64,000 nucleotides of DNA from Candidatus Poribacteria bacterium (GCA_003635195.1 PYIY01000012.1:60335-124334); one strand, 5' to 3'. Positions 8,706 through 18,256 are shown, numbered from the stretch's first letter. Made by a program: numbers and translations. Notes: a model not told the origin generated them from the letters alone.

Positions 8706-9125
8706 GTGCTAAATTTATCACATCCGACTATTGACATCGCTATTACGTGTAGCAATTTTGAGGATTCGCTGGACTTCTATCACGACAAATTAGGTTTTGA
8801 GATTGTGTTGGATCTGGAGATTCCAGATGATCTTGCACGCGATGTTGGACTTGCACCGACTGGCTTCCGGCAGGTCCGTCTCAAGGCAGGCGACACACTC
8901 ATCAAATTGATGGAAATCGAATCGCCACCACCGAAGCCGGCAGACGGGTTCTCAGCGGGTGTCCGCTGGCTCACTTTTTTTGTTGAAGACATTCAAGGAA
9001 CCGTTGAGAACTTGAAGCAGAAAGGTGTTGAATTTCTCTCTGAACCCATAAGTGCACCCGATGCTGCTGGTGTTGTGTGTGCCGCGGATCCAGATGGCAT
9101 TTTGATTGAACTTGTCCAAATATGA
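8706..9125 (+). CDS. VOC-superfamily (glyoxalase/dioxygenase-like) protein
   Basis: This 139-residue protein has a single VOC module pair of beta-alpha-beta-beta-beta units: an N-terminal TIDIAITCSNFEDSLDFYHD helix/strand, a GFEIV strand, FRQVRLKAGDTLIKLMEI, then GVRWLTFFVEDIQGTVENL and a closing VCAADPDGILIELVQ strand with the usual metal-ligand Glu. Members bind a metal and act on glutathione adducts, catechols or similar; the substrate is not visible here. Translation starts with GTG at 8706, using GGAGG (about 8692-8696) that overlaps the end of the upstream hydrolase. Its stop overlaps the ATG of the following PhyH gene (ATGA), so hydrolase, VOC and PhyH form a tight operon. Confidence 0.85.
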   Translation: MLNLSHPTIDIAITCSNFEDSLDFYHDKLGFEIVLDLEIPDDLARDVGLAPTGFRQVRLKAGDTLIKLMEIESPPPKPADGFSAGVRWLTFFVEDIQGTVENLKQKGVEFLSEPISAPDAAGVVCAADPDGILIELVQI

Positions 9126-10015
9126 GAGGCGTTATGAAAGTATTGACCGATTCCCAAATCCAAAATTTTAACGAAAATGGCTACCTACTGCTTGAAGATG
9201 CCCTTTCTCCTGATGACCTAAACCCGCTTATCACTGAGTTTGAGGAGATTGTCGATACAGGAGCATCAGAACTCTACGCGGAAGGTGAAATTGACTCCGA
9301 ATTCAAGATGGAAGAGTTTGATACTCGGTTGGCGAAAATTACGGCGCAATCCCCGGCCGTATTTCAAAAGGTGTTCAGCGGAGCACACACAGGGCCGGCA
9401 CTCTTCGATCTGCTCGTCAATCCGAAGCTGCTTGACATCGCTGAGTCGCTCGTCGGACCGGAGATTATGTGTCACCCCGCGTATCGTGTCCGTCCAAAAC
9501 TTCCTGAGCATGATCGTACCCTCGTTCCGTGGCATCAAGACGCAGGCTATATGGAGCCGAAATGCGATTCAGTTCTACAACTCACGATCTGGATTCCACT
9601 GATAGATGCCACTGTTGAGAACGGCTGTATGGAGGTCATCCCGCATGCCCATCGAGCCGGTGTGTTCCGACATCGTCACTCTGAACGTTTTTATCTTGAA
9701 ATACCGGATGATGCATTACCCGAAGTTGAGCCGGTAGTCGTTCCCGTCAAATTTGGCAGCGTCCTTTTGTTTACGAATCTAACGCCGCACCGTTCTATTC
9801 CAAATATCAGCAACCAAGTCAGATGGAGCGTTGATTCACGCTATCAGGATGCGGCGAAACCGACCGGCTATCAGCCGGAAGCCGGTTTCCTTGCACGGAG
9901 CCGACTACACCCTGAAGACGTTGTCACCACGCCTGAGGAGTTTAAGCGGGTTCGCGATGAGCATCAACCCGGTCCTGGTCCAAATCGCTGGGCAAAGGAG
10001 GACAACGATGCGTAA
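9122..10015 (+). CDS. phytanoyl-CoA dioxygenase (PhyH) family oxygenase
   Basis: This 297-residue protein is of the Fe(II)/2-oxoglutarate-dependent PhyH family. Visible features are the N-terminal FNENGYLLLEDALSPDDL helix, the iron-binding HxD in VPWHQDAGY (about residue 138), the distal His in NLTPHRSIPN (about 224) and the 2-oxoglutarate Arg in QVRWSVDSRY. The substrate is unknown. ATG 9122 overlaps the preceding stop by 4 nt; ATG 9134 (MKVLTDSQIQNF) with GAGAGG just upstream is an equally good start. A small secreted Cys-rich protein overlaps its 3' end. This is the first of six PhyH genes in the window. Confidence 0.88.
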   Translation: MRGVMKVLTDSQIQNFNENGYLLLEDALSPDDLNPLITEFEEIVDTGASELYAEGEIDSEFKMEEFDTRLAKITAQSPAVFQKVFSGAHTGPALFDLLVNPKLLDIAESLVGPEIMCHPAYRVRPKLPEHDRTLVPWHQDAGYMEPKCDSVLQLTIWIPLIDATVENGCMEVIPHAHRAGVFRHRHSERFYLEIPDDALPEVEPVVVPVKFGSVLLFTNLTPHRSIPNISNQVRWSVDSRYQDAAKPTGYQPEAGFLARSRLHPEDVVTTPEEFKRVRDEHQPGPGPNRWAKEDNDA

Positions 10016-10499
10016 TTTCAAACGGTTATCACCATTGTTTCTTATCCTTGTCTTACTAATGAGCGGTGCGAAGCCGCCAACCGAAAAACCTGAGCCGAAA
10101 AATGTGGAAATCCACGGCAAAATCGTCTGCTTAGCGGAGGAGATGCACACACACTATAAGGTTGAACTCTTTGGTAATCATGCGCATCTCTATGGAGTCA
10201 AAACCGAGGAAGGCGAATACTACACGCTTTTACGGACATCGTTAGCCAAGGCACTCTTTGTGGACGAGCGGTTGCATGAGAAGGAATTGGTCATCAACGG
10301 TCGTGTCTTTCCTAAAACGCAATTGCTGGAAGTAACCCGCTTTCTGTCTATTCGTGACGGTGTTCTTCACGATCTTTACTATTACTGTGATACATGCTAT
10401 ATCCGCACAGTTGCACCGGGAAATTGCGACTGCTGTCAGGCACCGGTGGTGCTGATTGAGAGACCGTTAAATAAGGATTCCTTAATCCCATCGCCATAG
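10008..10499 (+). CDS. small secreted cysteine-cluster protein, unknown function
   Basis: This 163-residue protein starts at ATG 10008, inside the end of the PhyH gene, with a strong AAAGGAGG at 9994-10001 that decides the start. An N-terminal signal (RLSPLFLILVLLMSGAK) is followed by a compact beta-rich region (VEIHGKIVCLAEEM, VELFGNHAHLYGVK, then YYTLLRTSLAKALF and KELVINGRVFP). This resembles an OB-like fold, but I am not certain. Near the C-terminus a C-x-x-C and a C-x-C-C cluster (YCDTCY, NCDCCQAP) could bind metal or form disulfides. Translational overlap suggests it belongs to the MBL-VOC-PhyH operon. Confidence 0.7.
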   Translation: MRNFKRLSPLFLILVLLMSGAKPPTEKPEPKNVEIHGKIVCLAEEMHTHYKVELFGNHAHLYGVKTEEGEYYTLLRTSLAKALFVDERLHEKELVINGRVFPKTQLLEVTRFLSIRDGVLHDLYYYCDTCYIRTVAPGNCDCCQAPVVLIERPLNKDSLIPSP

Positions 10500-10603
10500 A
10501 GTAATTTTTATCAAACTCACGTTTGAATTCTAAGTTTTCAACTTTGTCTGATAGATCATTTCTTAATACAATCGCTTTACTTAGGGTAGCAAAGGTTAAG
10601 AAT

Positions 10604-12760
10604 ATGAAATTCAAGGTATTAGTATCGCTGTTATTGGTCGGGTGTGTAATCCTATTCGGCTTTATATTCGCAATTGTTAAGGTTAAACAGCAAAAGGAAG
10701 ACAGGAAACAATTGATAGACGAGTTTTTATCAAGAAACGATAGTCCTCCGCCACCGATCCCCAGAACCGAAGAAATACCAGATGAAATTCGACAGAAATT
10801 CGCTGCTGTACCAGAAATACCTGAAAAACCTACAATCATCGCTGAACTCGTTCAAGGAGGATACCCAGAAACTGTTGAATTTTCTCCGACAAACCCCTAT
10901 TTAGTCGTAAGTAGAACGTCCGATAAGAACTCTGAAGACGATATCAGATTGTGGGATATTAATAACCCTGTTACACCCTTAGCTGTATTCCGTGGAGATT
11001 CAGTCTCATTTTCACCAGATGGAAAGAGACTTGCTATCTCTGATTTGGGTAATATTGATGGCAGGGTAAAATTATGGGATATTGCAACAGAACAATTTGT
11101 GAGTTCTTTACGCGTGGTAGCACTTGATGCTGTTTTTTCACCTGATAATAAACTTTTAGCGTTATCATCTTCAGGTTTATTACTTTGGAATGTCAGCAAT
11201 CCGACAGCACCTGTAGAAGCGATCAAGTTGGAAAGAAAAAACATTGAAAAAGAACATACATTTTCTGCAGACGGTAAACTCATGGCAACAGTAGAATCAA
11301 GAACTGACACCGTTAATATTTGGGAGATAAATGGGAACCAAGTCATCAAGAAAAGCTCTATTAATGTGATAGATGGAAAGGTTGGATGGATTGAGGCAAT
11401 GCAGTTTTTACCTAATCCGAAGAATCCCATCCTTGCAATTGCAGATAATGATGAAGATATAAGATTGTATTATCCACCGGATTGGCAAAACTATAACACC
11501 ATTCCTGCTGGAAATGTCAACGATCTGGCATTTACGCCAGATGGAAAGACTATTATCAGTGCCGGCACCAATGAACTTAAAATTTGGTCCGTAAGGAATG
11601 GAAACCGTATTGCTTCCATAGAAGGATATTCCAGTTGGGTAAACTGTGTTGATGTGTCTGCAGACGGTAAGTTTGTCGCTGCTGGTGGTAATGATGGTGT
11701 GATTCGAGTCTGGGATATAGCAAACTATTTACCTAAAAAACAGGAAATAACACAAAATATTGTTGTTCCCATTTACTTTCTGCCGACGAACCGTCTACCT
11801 CAGAAAGATATATCAGAGAAAATAGATAAGATATTAAAAGACCTTCAGACATTTTTTACAGATGAAATTCAGCGACACGGGTTCGGAAGAAAAACTTTCG
11901 ATTTTGAAAAAAATAGCGACGGTTCAGCAAAGGTATACCTATTTGAAAGTAAAACAACAGACGAATACTATGATGAAGATACCCGATCAAGAGTGCTTAA
12001 TGAAATTGAACAGCATTTTGAATTATCCAACAATTTCTATTTCATCATCGTATATAAAAGTACAGAAAAGAAATCAATTAAAAATAGATATACTCTCTCT
12101 GATCTGGAAAACATTGAAAAAAGCATTCAAGATATGACGCGAAGCTTAAGAGATTATATATTTAGAGAACGACAAGGCGGAGATATTGTAGTGCGTACAC
12201 CCCTCAATGGATATTCAAAACATGGCCTCGCTGCCAAGTTTGGGGATGCGTTCGGACTAAACCGTGATTATAGACATCCTTCATATCTGATGTCGTACGG
12301 TAGACAATCGAAACATTTGTCAAAGAGCAGTGCAGCGTGGTTAAGTCGCAGCCGATTTTTTAATACGGAAATGACATTTTTTGATGACAAAACGATAATT
12401 GAAACACTCTCACCTTCAAAAGGAAAAGTCCGATTTAAGGTTGAAGATGCTGATGGAATTTATCAGGTGCGATTGTTAGCAAAACCGATAAACAAAAATC
12501 ATCCATCGGGTTTTCAGATGAAAATAGATCCTGCTGAAAACCAAACAGCATGGGAAAAATTATATAAAGGCAAATATTACACGTTGCATGACGCCTTGAC
12601 ATTGCGAGGTGAGAAGAAAGCAACAGTGGAATTAGATTATCCGAAATTTGTGGACAATTTGATTGAGCTGCATGTTATCGATGGTCATGGAAACAGGGTA
12701 TATGTTATTAAACGAATTGACAATTCAGTAACATCTTTTTTACGTCGTATATTTAACTAA
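10604..12760 (+). CDS. membrane-anchored WD40 protein with C-terminal pseudo-metalloprotease domain
   Basis: This 718-residue protein has an N-terminal anchor (VLVSLLLVGCVILFGFIFAIV, residues 5-25) and then about seven WD40-like repeats (residues 90-380; e.g. VSFSPDGKRLAISD, LAFTPDGKTIISAG, IRVWDIANYLP). A C-terminal domain begins near residue 385 (VVPIYFLPTNRLPQKDI). It resembles a domain I recall following WD40 repeats in related genomes, where a zinc motif HExxHxxGxxHD occurs. Here the aligned stretch is AKFGDAFGLNRD (residues 544-555), so all three His and the Glu are absent, while a Met-turn-like YLMSYG (561-566) is kept. The start at 10604 is chosen because the hydrophobic anchor follows directly; the upstream in-frame extension lacks homology and no strong Shine-Dalgarno is seen. 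Confidence 0.75.
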   Translation: MKFKVLVSLLLVGCVILFGFIFAIVKVKQQKEDRKQLIDEFLSRNDSPPPPIPRTEEIPDEIRQKFAAVPEIPEKPTIIAELVQGGYPETVEFSPTNPYLVVSRTSDKNSEDDIRLWDINNPVTPLAVFRGDSVSFSPDGKRLAISDLGNIDGRVKLWDIATEQFVSSLRVVALDAVFSPDNKLLALSSSGLLLWNVSNPTAPVEAIKLERKNIEKEHTFSADGKLMATVESRTDTVNIWEINGNQVIKKSSINVIDGKVGWIEAMQFLPNPKNPILAIADNDEDIRLYYPPDWQNYNTIPAGNVNDLAFTPDGKTIISAGTNELKIWSVRNGNRIASIEGYSSWVNCVDVSADGKFVAAGGNDGVIRVWDIANYLPKKQEITQNIVVPIYFLPTNRLPQKDISEKIDKILKDLQTFFTDEIQRHGFGRKTFDFEKNSDGSAKVYLFESKTTDEYYDEDTRSRVLNEIEQHFELSNNFYFIIVYKSTEKKSIKNRYTLSDLENIEKSIQDMTRSLRDYIFRERQGGDIVVRTPLNGYSKHGLAAKFGDAFGLNRDYRHPSYLMSYGRQSKHLSKSSAAWLSRSRFFNTEMTFFDDKTIIETLSPSKGKVRFKVEDADGIYQVRLLAKPINKNHPSGFQMKIDPAENQTAWEKLYKGKYYTLHDALTLRGEKKATVELDYPKFVDNLIELHVIDGHGNRVYVIKRIDNSVTSFLRRIFN

Positions 12761-12789
12761 CGAGGAACACATTTCGGAACTCAATACCA

Positions 12790-12825
12790 CAGCCCAATAA
12801 TTCTCGTTTGGGTATGGTTGGGCTG
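12790..12825 (+). other. hairpin between WD40 gene and next gene
   Basis: CAGCCCAA (12790-12797) and TTGGGCTG (12818-12825) form a perfect 8-bp stem around a 20-nt loop, 30 bp after one stop codon and 18 bp before the next start. There is no T-run, so it is not a typical intrinsic terminator. It may be an untranslated-region structure. Confidence 0.35.
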
Positions 12826-12842
12826 AAACAAGGGAACTAATT

Positions 12843-14036
12843 ATGAAGAAACGACCCAAAATCGCTGCGATTGCGACGATTTATCATAAATACTCGCACA
12901 CGCAGCACATTGTTGATCGGTTCTTGGAAGGCTACGGATGGAATAGCCGACACCACTACCCACCGATGGACCTCGTCTCCCTTTTCGTTGAACAGGTTAA
13001 AGACAATGACCTCAGCGGCGAACGTTTAGAGCGTTTCCCTACGATGAAGGGATACCCCACAATTGCGGAGGCACTGACCCTCGGCGGTGAGGAACTTGCT
13101 GTTGATGGGGTCCTGATTATCGGGGAGCATGGCGAGTATCCCACTAACGAGAAGGGACAACGCCTCTATCCGCGCTATGAGCACTTCATGCAGATTGCTG
13201 AGGTCTATGAAAAGAGCGGGCGCGGTGTGCCGACTTTTAACGATAAACATCTCTCATGGAACTGGGAGTGGGCGCGCGAGATGTACGACATCTCTCAATC
13301 TATGGACTTCGCTTTTATGGCGGGTTCATCACTACCTGTTACGTGGCGCACGCCTTCTATTGACATGCCGCTCGGTGTGCCGGTTTCCGAGGCGGTATGT
13401 GTTGGTTACGGCGGTGTGGATAGTTACGATTTCCATGCCTTAGAAACTTTGCAGTGTATGGTAGAACGGCGCGAAGGTGGTGAAAGCGGTGTGAAATGGC
13501 TGCAGGCATATCGCGGCGACGCATTCTGGGAAGCACATCACGCCAAACTCTGGTCGCGCGAGCTCTTTGAAACGGCACTCTGTCGGAGTCATACGCTTAC
13601 ACCATCACGCCCGGGGTTTAACAATCCGTTTCCGAACTTGGACGAGTTGAAGGACATTGTGAAAGACCCGATAGCGTATCAGTATGAACACAACGACGGA
13701 TTGAAGTCTACGATGATTCTGATGAACGGATTGGTGCAAGATTTCAACTTCGCTGCTTACATCGGTTCAAACGATGAGATTCTTTCAACGCAGATGTATC
13801 TCCCGATGCCACCCGCACGGACGACGTTGGCGAACTTCTTTTCGCCGCTGGTTAACAATATTGAGCAAATGTTCTTAACAGGCGAGGCGACCTATCCGGT
13901 TGAACGCACATTGTTGACGACTGGACTTGTTGCGGCGGGGGTTGACAGCCTCTTCGCCGACAGCACAAGACAGGAGACACCCCATCTGGACATTGTTTAC
14001 CAGCCGACCGAGGCATCAACGTTCTGGAGGACTTGA
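12843..14036 (+). CDS. conserved hypothetical protein, paralogue of the gene at 14837
   Basis: This 397-residue cytosolic protein starts with a Rossmann-like strand (PKIAAIATIYHKYSHTQH). It has strongly conserved blocks shared with its paralogue: VLIIGEHGEYPTNEKGQ, LYPRYEHF, NDKHLSWNWE, AGSSLPVTWR, YDFHALETLQCM and HNDGLKSTMILMNG. The His/Asp/Glu-rich blocks could form a metal or substrate site, but I cannot assign a family with confidence. The N-terminus recalls Gfo/Idh/MocA proteins, though no EKP motif is present. GGGAA precedes the start. The product is probably enzymatic, based only on conserved polar blocks. Confidence 0.75.
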   Translation: MKKRPKIAAIATIYHKYSHTQHIVDRFLEGYGWNSRHHYPPMDLVSLFVEQVKDNDLSGERLERFPTMKGYPTIAEALTLGGEELAVDGVLIIGEHGEYPTNEKGQRLYPRYEHFMQIAEVYEKSGRGVPTFNDKHLSWNWEWAREMYDISQSMDFAFMAGSSLPVTWRTPSIDMPLGVPVSEAVCVGYGGVDSYDFHALETLQCMVERREGGESGVKWLQAYRGDAFWEAHHAKLWSRELFETALCRSHTLTPSRPGFNNPFPNLDELKDIVKDPIAYQYEHNDGLKSTMILMNGLVQDFNFAAYIGSNDEILSTQMYLPMPPARTTLANFFSPLVNNIEQMFLTGEATYPVERTLLTTGLVAAGVDSLFADSTRQETPHLDIVYQPTEASTFWRT

Positions 14037-14101
14037 CCGAAAACGCGCCACAGTTTTTAAATATTGGAAATCGCGTTTTCGATCAAAGGAGCACAAGTCA
14101 G

Positions 14102-14728
14102 ATGGCATTTACGGATTTCAAATCAATTATGCAGGTTCAGGAAGCGTACGGGATCAAATATACCCAAGCGGACTACATTCAATACGCTGATATTGAACCC
14201 TCTTCATCGTTTTTAGAGGAATTCGCATTTAGCCAGCGGCATATCAATGTGTTTGCATCAGAAGCAGCGCGTTGTGAAAATGTTATCTATCCAATCCTCA
14301 GAGAGGTCTACAAGAAATATGCTGACGCTTTTACGTTGTGGAGCCATCAGTCAATTTCTTACGATCCACAACTGAATGGGACACCTGATTATCTCATCTC
14401 AACAAAATCGGCGTTAGGAAAGACGGTACTGGAGAGCCCGATCATTGTTGTCGTTGAAGCGAAACGGAGTGACTTCATTGAAGGATGGGGACAGTGTTTA
14501 GCTGAATTGGTCGCTGCGCAAAAAATTAACAATGACAACGCGATCCCCGTTTACGGCATCGTCACGGACGGTGCGCTCTGGGAATTCGGGAAATTAGAGG
14601 AGAATCTCTTTACGCAGAATGAAACGGTGCTCGCGGTAAGCGATTTGAAGAAGGTGTTCGGGGCAATTGGTTACTTAATGCATACAAATTTGCCCATAAC
14701 TTCGGAGGCGAATGCTTTAACTGCCTAA
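14102..14728 (+). CDS. PD-(D/E)XK nuclease-fold protein, unknown role
   Basis: This 208-residue protein starts at ATG 14102 with AAGGAG at 14086-14091; the upstream in-frame TTG at 14033 is less likely. The core shows a PD-(D/E)XK signature: Glu/Asn-rich helix (AARCENVIYPILREVYKKY), LNGTPDYLIS (Asp96), then IIVVVEAKRSDF (Glu119, Lys121), and a downstream helix with Gln (GWGQCLAELVAAQ). This fold includes restriction enzymes and repair nucleases, but also inactive relatives. It stands between two paralogous genes of unknown function, on the same strand, and has no adjacent methyltransferase or helicase. Genome-defence and housekeeping roles are both open. Confidence 0.7.
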   Translation: MAFTDFKSIMQVQEAYGIKYTQADYIQYADIEPSSSFLEEFAFSQRHINVFASEAARCENVIYPILREVYKKYADAFTLWSHQSISYDPQLNGTPDYLISTKSALGKTVLESPIIVVVEAKRSDFIEGWGQCLAELVAAQKINNDNAIPVYGIVTDGALWEFGKLEENLFTQNETVLAVSDLKKVFGAIGYLMHTNLPITSEANALTA

Positions 14729-14836
14729 GTTCCAATTGCCGGTATCTCTTTAACTACGCTTTGAAAGTAGTAAGCACACGACGTCGTGCCGTAACATGAG
14801 GCGACACATCCGTTTACATAAAAGGGAGAAAAAATT

Positions 14837-16012
14837 ATGAAACGAATTGCTGTTATCACTACTATCTATCGTTATCTATCGCATGCGCAACACTTTGCGG
14901 ATCGTTTTCTTGTCGGCTATCCAAAAGAGGGCAGATGGCACCATCCAGATATGAAAGTCGTTTCTCTCTATGTTGATCAGAAACCGGAGGGAGAGCAAAG
15001 TACAGATCGCGCCAGAGAATTTGGATTTTCTGTCTATCCTACCATTGCTGAAGCACTCCGATGCGGTGGTGATGAACTCGCTGTGGATGCCGTTCTTTCG
15101 ATTGGCGAACACGGTGATTATCCTACCAATGAAAAAAGTCAGGTGTTGTACCCACGGTATGAGTTTTTCAAGGAGTGTGTCAAGGTTTTTGAGGAAGACG
15201 GACGCGCTGTGCCTATCTTCAACGATAAGCACCTCTCCTACAGTTTTGAGAAAGCGAAGGAGATGGTAGATGACGGACATCGCCTCGGTTTTGGCGTGCT
15301 TTCAGGGTCATCTTTGCCTGTCACATGGCGGTTGCCCGATGTCGATTTACCGTTGGAATGTGAGATAGAAGAGGGACTCATGGTAGGCGTTGGCGGTTCG
15401 GATCCGATGGATTATCACGCTTTGGAGGCGATGCAGTGTATGATAGAACGCCGAAAGGGTGGTGAGACTGGGGTCGCTGCTGTCCAGTTAATAGATGGTG
15501 AGGCAGTCTGGGAAGCAGGTAAAGACGGACGCTGGTCTATGGAGTTATTGGAAGCGGCACTTTCGAGAAGTGATACACCGGGCGGTTTAACAGATGAAGA
15601 CGGTAGAACGCAGGATATGATCCGTAACGGTGAAATCTACCGGCTTGTTGATAATCCTGCTGCCTATTTCATTGACTATAACGACGGGTTAAGGTCGACA
15701 CTTTTGATGCTTAACGGTGCAGTCGGTGACTACTGTTTCGCCGCGAAACTCAAGGATGAGCCAGTGCCGGTGTCAACGCAGTTTTTCTTAACGCCGACCC
15801 CGAATGTTACCTATTCCGCGTGTCTTATCGCCAAGATTGAGGAACTTTTTGAGACAGGGATCGCGCCGTATCCGGCAGAGCGCACTTTGTTGGTAAGCGG
15901 TGCATTGGAGAGTTGTTTGACTTCGCGCCTTCAAGGACATGTGAGATTGGAAACACCGCATCTTAATGTCGAATACCGCGCGCCTACGGAATCACAGCAC
16001 GCGCGGCGTTAA
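14837..16012 (+). CDS. conserved hypothetical protein, paralogue of the gene at 12843
   Basis: This 391-residue protein is clearly paralogous to the gene two places upstream: RIAVITTIYRYLSHAQHFAD, SIGEHGDYPTNEKSQ, YPRYEFF, FNDKHLSYSFE, GSSLPVTWRLPDVDLP, DYHALEAMQCM and YNDGLRSTLLMLNG all align in order. There is no signal peptide, and the Shine-Dalgarno AAGGGAGAA lies before ATG 14837. Two diverged copies kept together suggest related but not identical substrates. The function remains unassigned. Confidence 0.75.
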   Translation: MKRIAVITTIYRYLSHAQHFADRFLVGYPKEGRWHHPDMKVVSLYVDQKPEGEQSTDRAREFGFSVYPTIAEALRCGGDELAVDAVLSIGEHGDYPTNEKSQVLYPRYEFFKECVKVFEEDGRAVPIFNDKHLSYSFEKAKEMVDDGHRLGFGVLSGSSLPVTWRLPDVDLPLECEIEEGLMVGVGGSDPMDYHALEAMQCMIERRKGGETGVAAVQLIDGEAVWEAGKDGRWSMELLEAALSRSDTPGGLTDEDGRTQDMIRNGEIYRLVDNPAAYFIDYNDGLRSTLLMLNGAVGDYCFAAKLKDEPVPVSTQFFLTPTPNVTYSACLIAKIEELFETGIAPYPAERTLLVSGALESCLTSRLQGHVRLETPHLNVEYRAPTESQHARR

Positions 16013-16020
16013 AATGTAAA

Positions 16021-16040
16021 GGCGGGTCCCTGTACCCGCC
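16021..16040. terminator. bidirectional terminator-like hairpin between convergent genes
   Basis: GGCGGGT and ACCCGCC form a perfect 7-bp GC-rich stem around CCCTGT, exactly between the stop codons of two convergent genes. No long T-run follows on either side, so efficiency is uncertain. Confidence 0.5.
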
Positions 16041-16064
16041 TACTCATCATGTCTGATGTACAGC

Positions 16065-18068
16065 TTAATCCACATTATCAGATGTGAGATCCCACAACAA
16101 CACAGTGCCATCCCAACTACTACTCGCCAGCGTTTTGCCATCCGGGCTGAACGCTACGCTCGTAACACCATTCCGATGCCCTTTTAGTGTCCGCAGCTGT
16201 TTGCCGGTGCTTACCTCCCACAACATCACAGTATGATTACCACCGTCACTTGCCAGCGTCTTGCCATCCGGACTAAACGCTATGCTATAAATAAACCCAT
16301 ACGCTTTTAGTGTCCGAATGAGTTCACCCGACACTGGATTCCAAAAACGCACAGTATTGTCCGCACTGCCACTCGCCAATGTCTTCCCATCCGGACTGAA
16401 CGCGACGCAATAGACATTACTTTTATGTTTATCCAACTTCAAAAGCGGATCGCCGGTATGCGTATCCCACGTGCGCACGGTACCGTCATGACTCCCATTC
16501 GCTAGTATCTTTCCATCCGGACTGAACACTACACTTGTGAACACATGTTGATTCACGAACCTTGTCTTTATAGGTTTATCTGTTTTCACATCTAATGTTA
16601 TCTCATTTATCCGTTTCCCTGTTTGCATATCCCACAAAAAAATATAACCCCTTTCATTCGCACTCGCAAGTTTTTTACCATCTGGGCTAAATGCAACGTA
16701 GCAAGGCGTAAGGACGCTTGCTGGTTGGGACACGGCATTGCCTTCAAGCGGAGCCGGACGCACTGCCCCTGTTTCTGCATCCCACGCAAACACGGTCTTG
16801 TTTGAACTGCCAGCTGCCACTGTTTTGCCATCCGGACTGAACGCAACATTAACGAGAGAATGCCAATCCACAGTCGAAGTCTGAAGAGACTCGCCCGTCT
16901 TCACATTCCACAAATGAACTTTATTATCCCAACCGCCAGCTGCCAGTGTCTTTCCATCCGGACTGAAGGCGATGCTACGGATCGTCTGGGTATGCGCTAT
17001 CATCGTCCGAAGTTCTATGCCGGTTTCGACCTCCAACAGATGCACGGTGTTGTACCTGCTGCCGCTTATTAGCGTCTTCCCATCAGGGCTAAATGCAAGG
17101 CTGCTGCTACCAAGCTTATCCCCCAACATTTGCAGGTATGTCCCCGTCTGCACATCCCATAGATAGGTCATATTATAGGTTCCGCTCGCCAACATCTTAC
17201 CATCCGGACGAAACGCTACACTAAAGAGATCATTGCCGTTACGCTCACGCAACCTATGTAGAGACTCGCCTGTCTCTACATCCCACACACGGGCGGTCGT
17301 GTCTTCACTTGCACTTGCCAGCAACTTCCCATCCGGACTGAACGCAATGTCATAGACTTTGTACTTATGTCCCATGAACGCGTGCAGCGTTTTCCCTGTC
17401 TCCACATCCCACAGCCGCACGGTTTTATCATCACTTCCACTTGCCAGTGTTTTTCCATCTGGATTAAAAGCGACGCTTGTGACACCCCCGATATGTCCTT
17501 CAAGCGTGCGCAGATGTGTGCCAGTGCTTACCTCCCACACACGGATGGTCGCGTCCTCACTTGCACTCGCCAGCAGCTTTCCATTAGGGCTAAATGCTAC
17601 ATCTGTGGTCTTATCCTTATGCGCTTGCATCGTCTGAAGTTCAGTGCCGGTATGTACATCCCATACACTGACGGTTTTATCGTGGTTTGTACTTGCCAAC
17701 AAGGTATCGTCCGGGCTGAAGGCTACGCTCAAAACGCCATCTATATCCTCTGTAAATATCCGGAGAAACTTTCTATCTTGAACAGTCCGCTCACTCGAAA
17801 CTTCACTTGTATACCGTGTTAGTAGGTTGAGTGGTTTGTCGGTTTCTGTGTCGTATATCCAAATACCGATGCTACACGGCACCGCCAAACGTTTTCCATC
17901 ATGGGAACTCGCGAAACCGCCAGTGATTGTACCTCTACCGAATCGCGCTTTGGTACCTTCGGGTAATCCCCGCAAATGCCAGTCTTGTGTGTCTTGGGCA
18001 GTAGTATTTTTCGGAACAACACATATCGCCAATCCAATCGCTAAAATCAAAAACAGTGTATTTTTCAT
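16065..18068 (-). CDS. secreted WD40-repeat protein, 14 repeats
   Basis: This 667-residue protein starts at ATG 18068 after AAGGAAA. It has a signal peptide (NTLFLILAIGLAICVVP...TTAQ) and then repeats of the VAFSPDGKxLASGS...RLWDVxTG type. I count 14 units including a divergent first one (KRLAVPCSIGIWIYD), which would fit two seven-bladed propellers. Nothing follows the last repeat (VLLWDLTSDNVD). WD40 propellers are protein-interaction platforms; extracytoplasmic localisation is inferred from the signal peptide. It is the last of three tandem paralogues on this strand and most resembles the one at 20699 (same DTQDWHL N-terminus). Confidence 0.85.
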   Translation of the reverse strand: MKNTLFLILAIGLAICVVPKNTTAQDTQDWHLRGLPEGTKARFGRGTITGGFASSHDGKRLAVPCSIGIWIYDTETDKPLNLLTRYTSEVSSERTVQDRKFLRIFTEDIDGVLSVAFSPDDTLLASTNHDKTVSVWDVHTGTELQTMQAHKDKTTDVAFSPNGKLLASASEDATIRVWEVSTGTHLRTLEGHIGGVTSVAFNPDGKTLASGSDDKTVRLWDVETGKTLHAFMGHKYKVYDIAFSPDGKLLASASEDTTARVWDVETGESLHRLRERNGNDLFSVAFRPDGKMLASGTYNMTYLWDVQTGTYLQMLGDKLGSSSLAFSPDGKTLISGSRYNTVHLLEVETGIELRTMIAHTQTIRSIAFSPDGKTLAAGGWDNKVHLWNVKTGESLQTSTVDWHSLVNVAFSPDGKTVAAGSSNKTVFAWDAETGAVRPAPLEGNAVSQPASVLTPCYVAFSPDGKKLASANERGYIFLWDMQTGKRINEITLDVKTDKPIKTRFVNQHVFTSVVFSPDGKILANGSHDGTVRTWDTHTGDPLLKLDKHKSNVYCVAFSPDGKTLASGSADNTVRFWNPVSGELIRTLKAYGFIYSIAFSPDGKTLASDGGNHTVMLWEVSTGKQLRTLKGHRNGVTSVAFSPDGKTLASSSWDGTVLLWDLTSDNVD

Positions 18069-18256
18069 GAGAAAGTTTCCTTTTTCGGTTGGGAGTATTT
18101 GTAAGTTAATCATAACGTGAGTTAGCGACAAAAAGCAGTATAATCGTTGACTATCTACAGCAGGAAAAACGACATGGTTACAACCAGCACCTATCACTGA
18201 TGGCTGAAAGTCGACTGCTGATAGCCATTGGTGGGTTTCGCTTTGTGCTATCCAAC

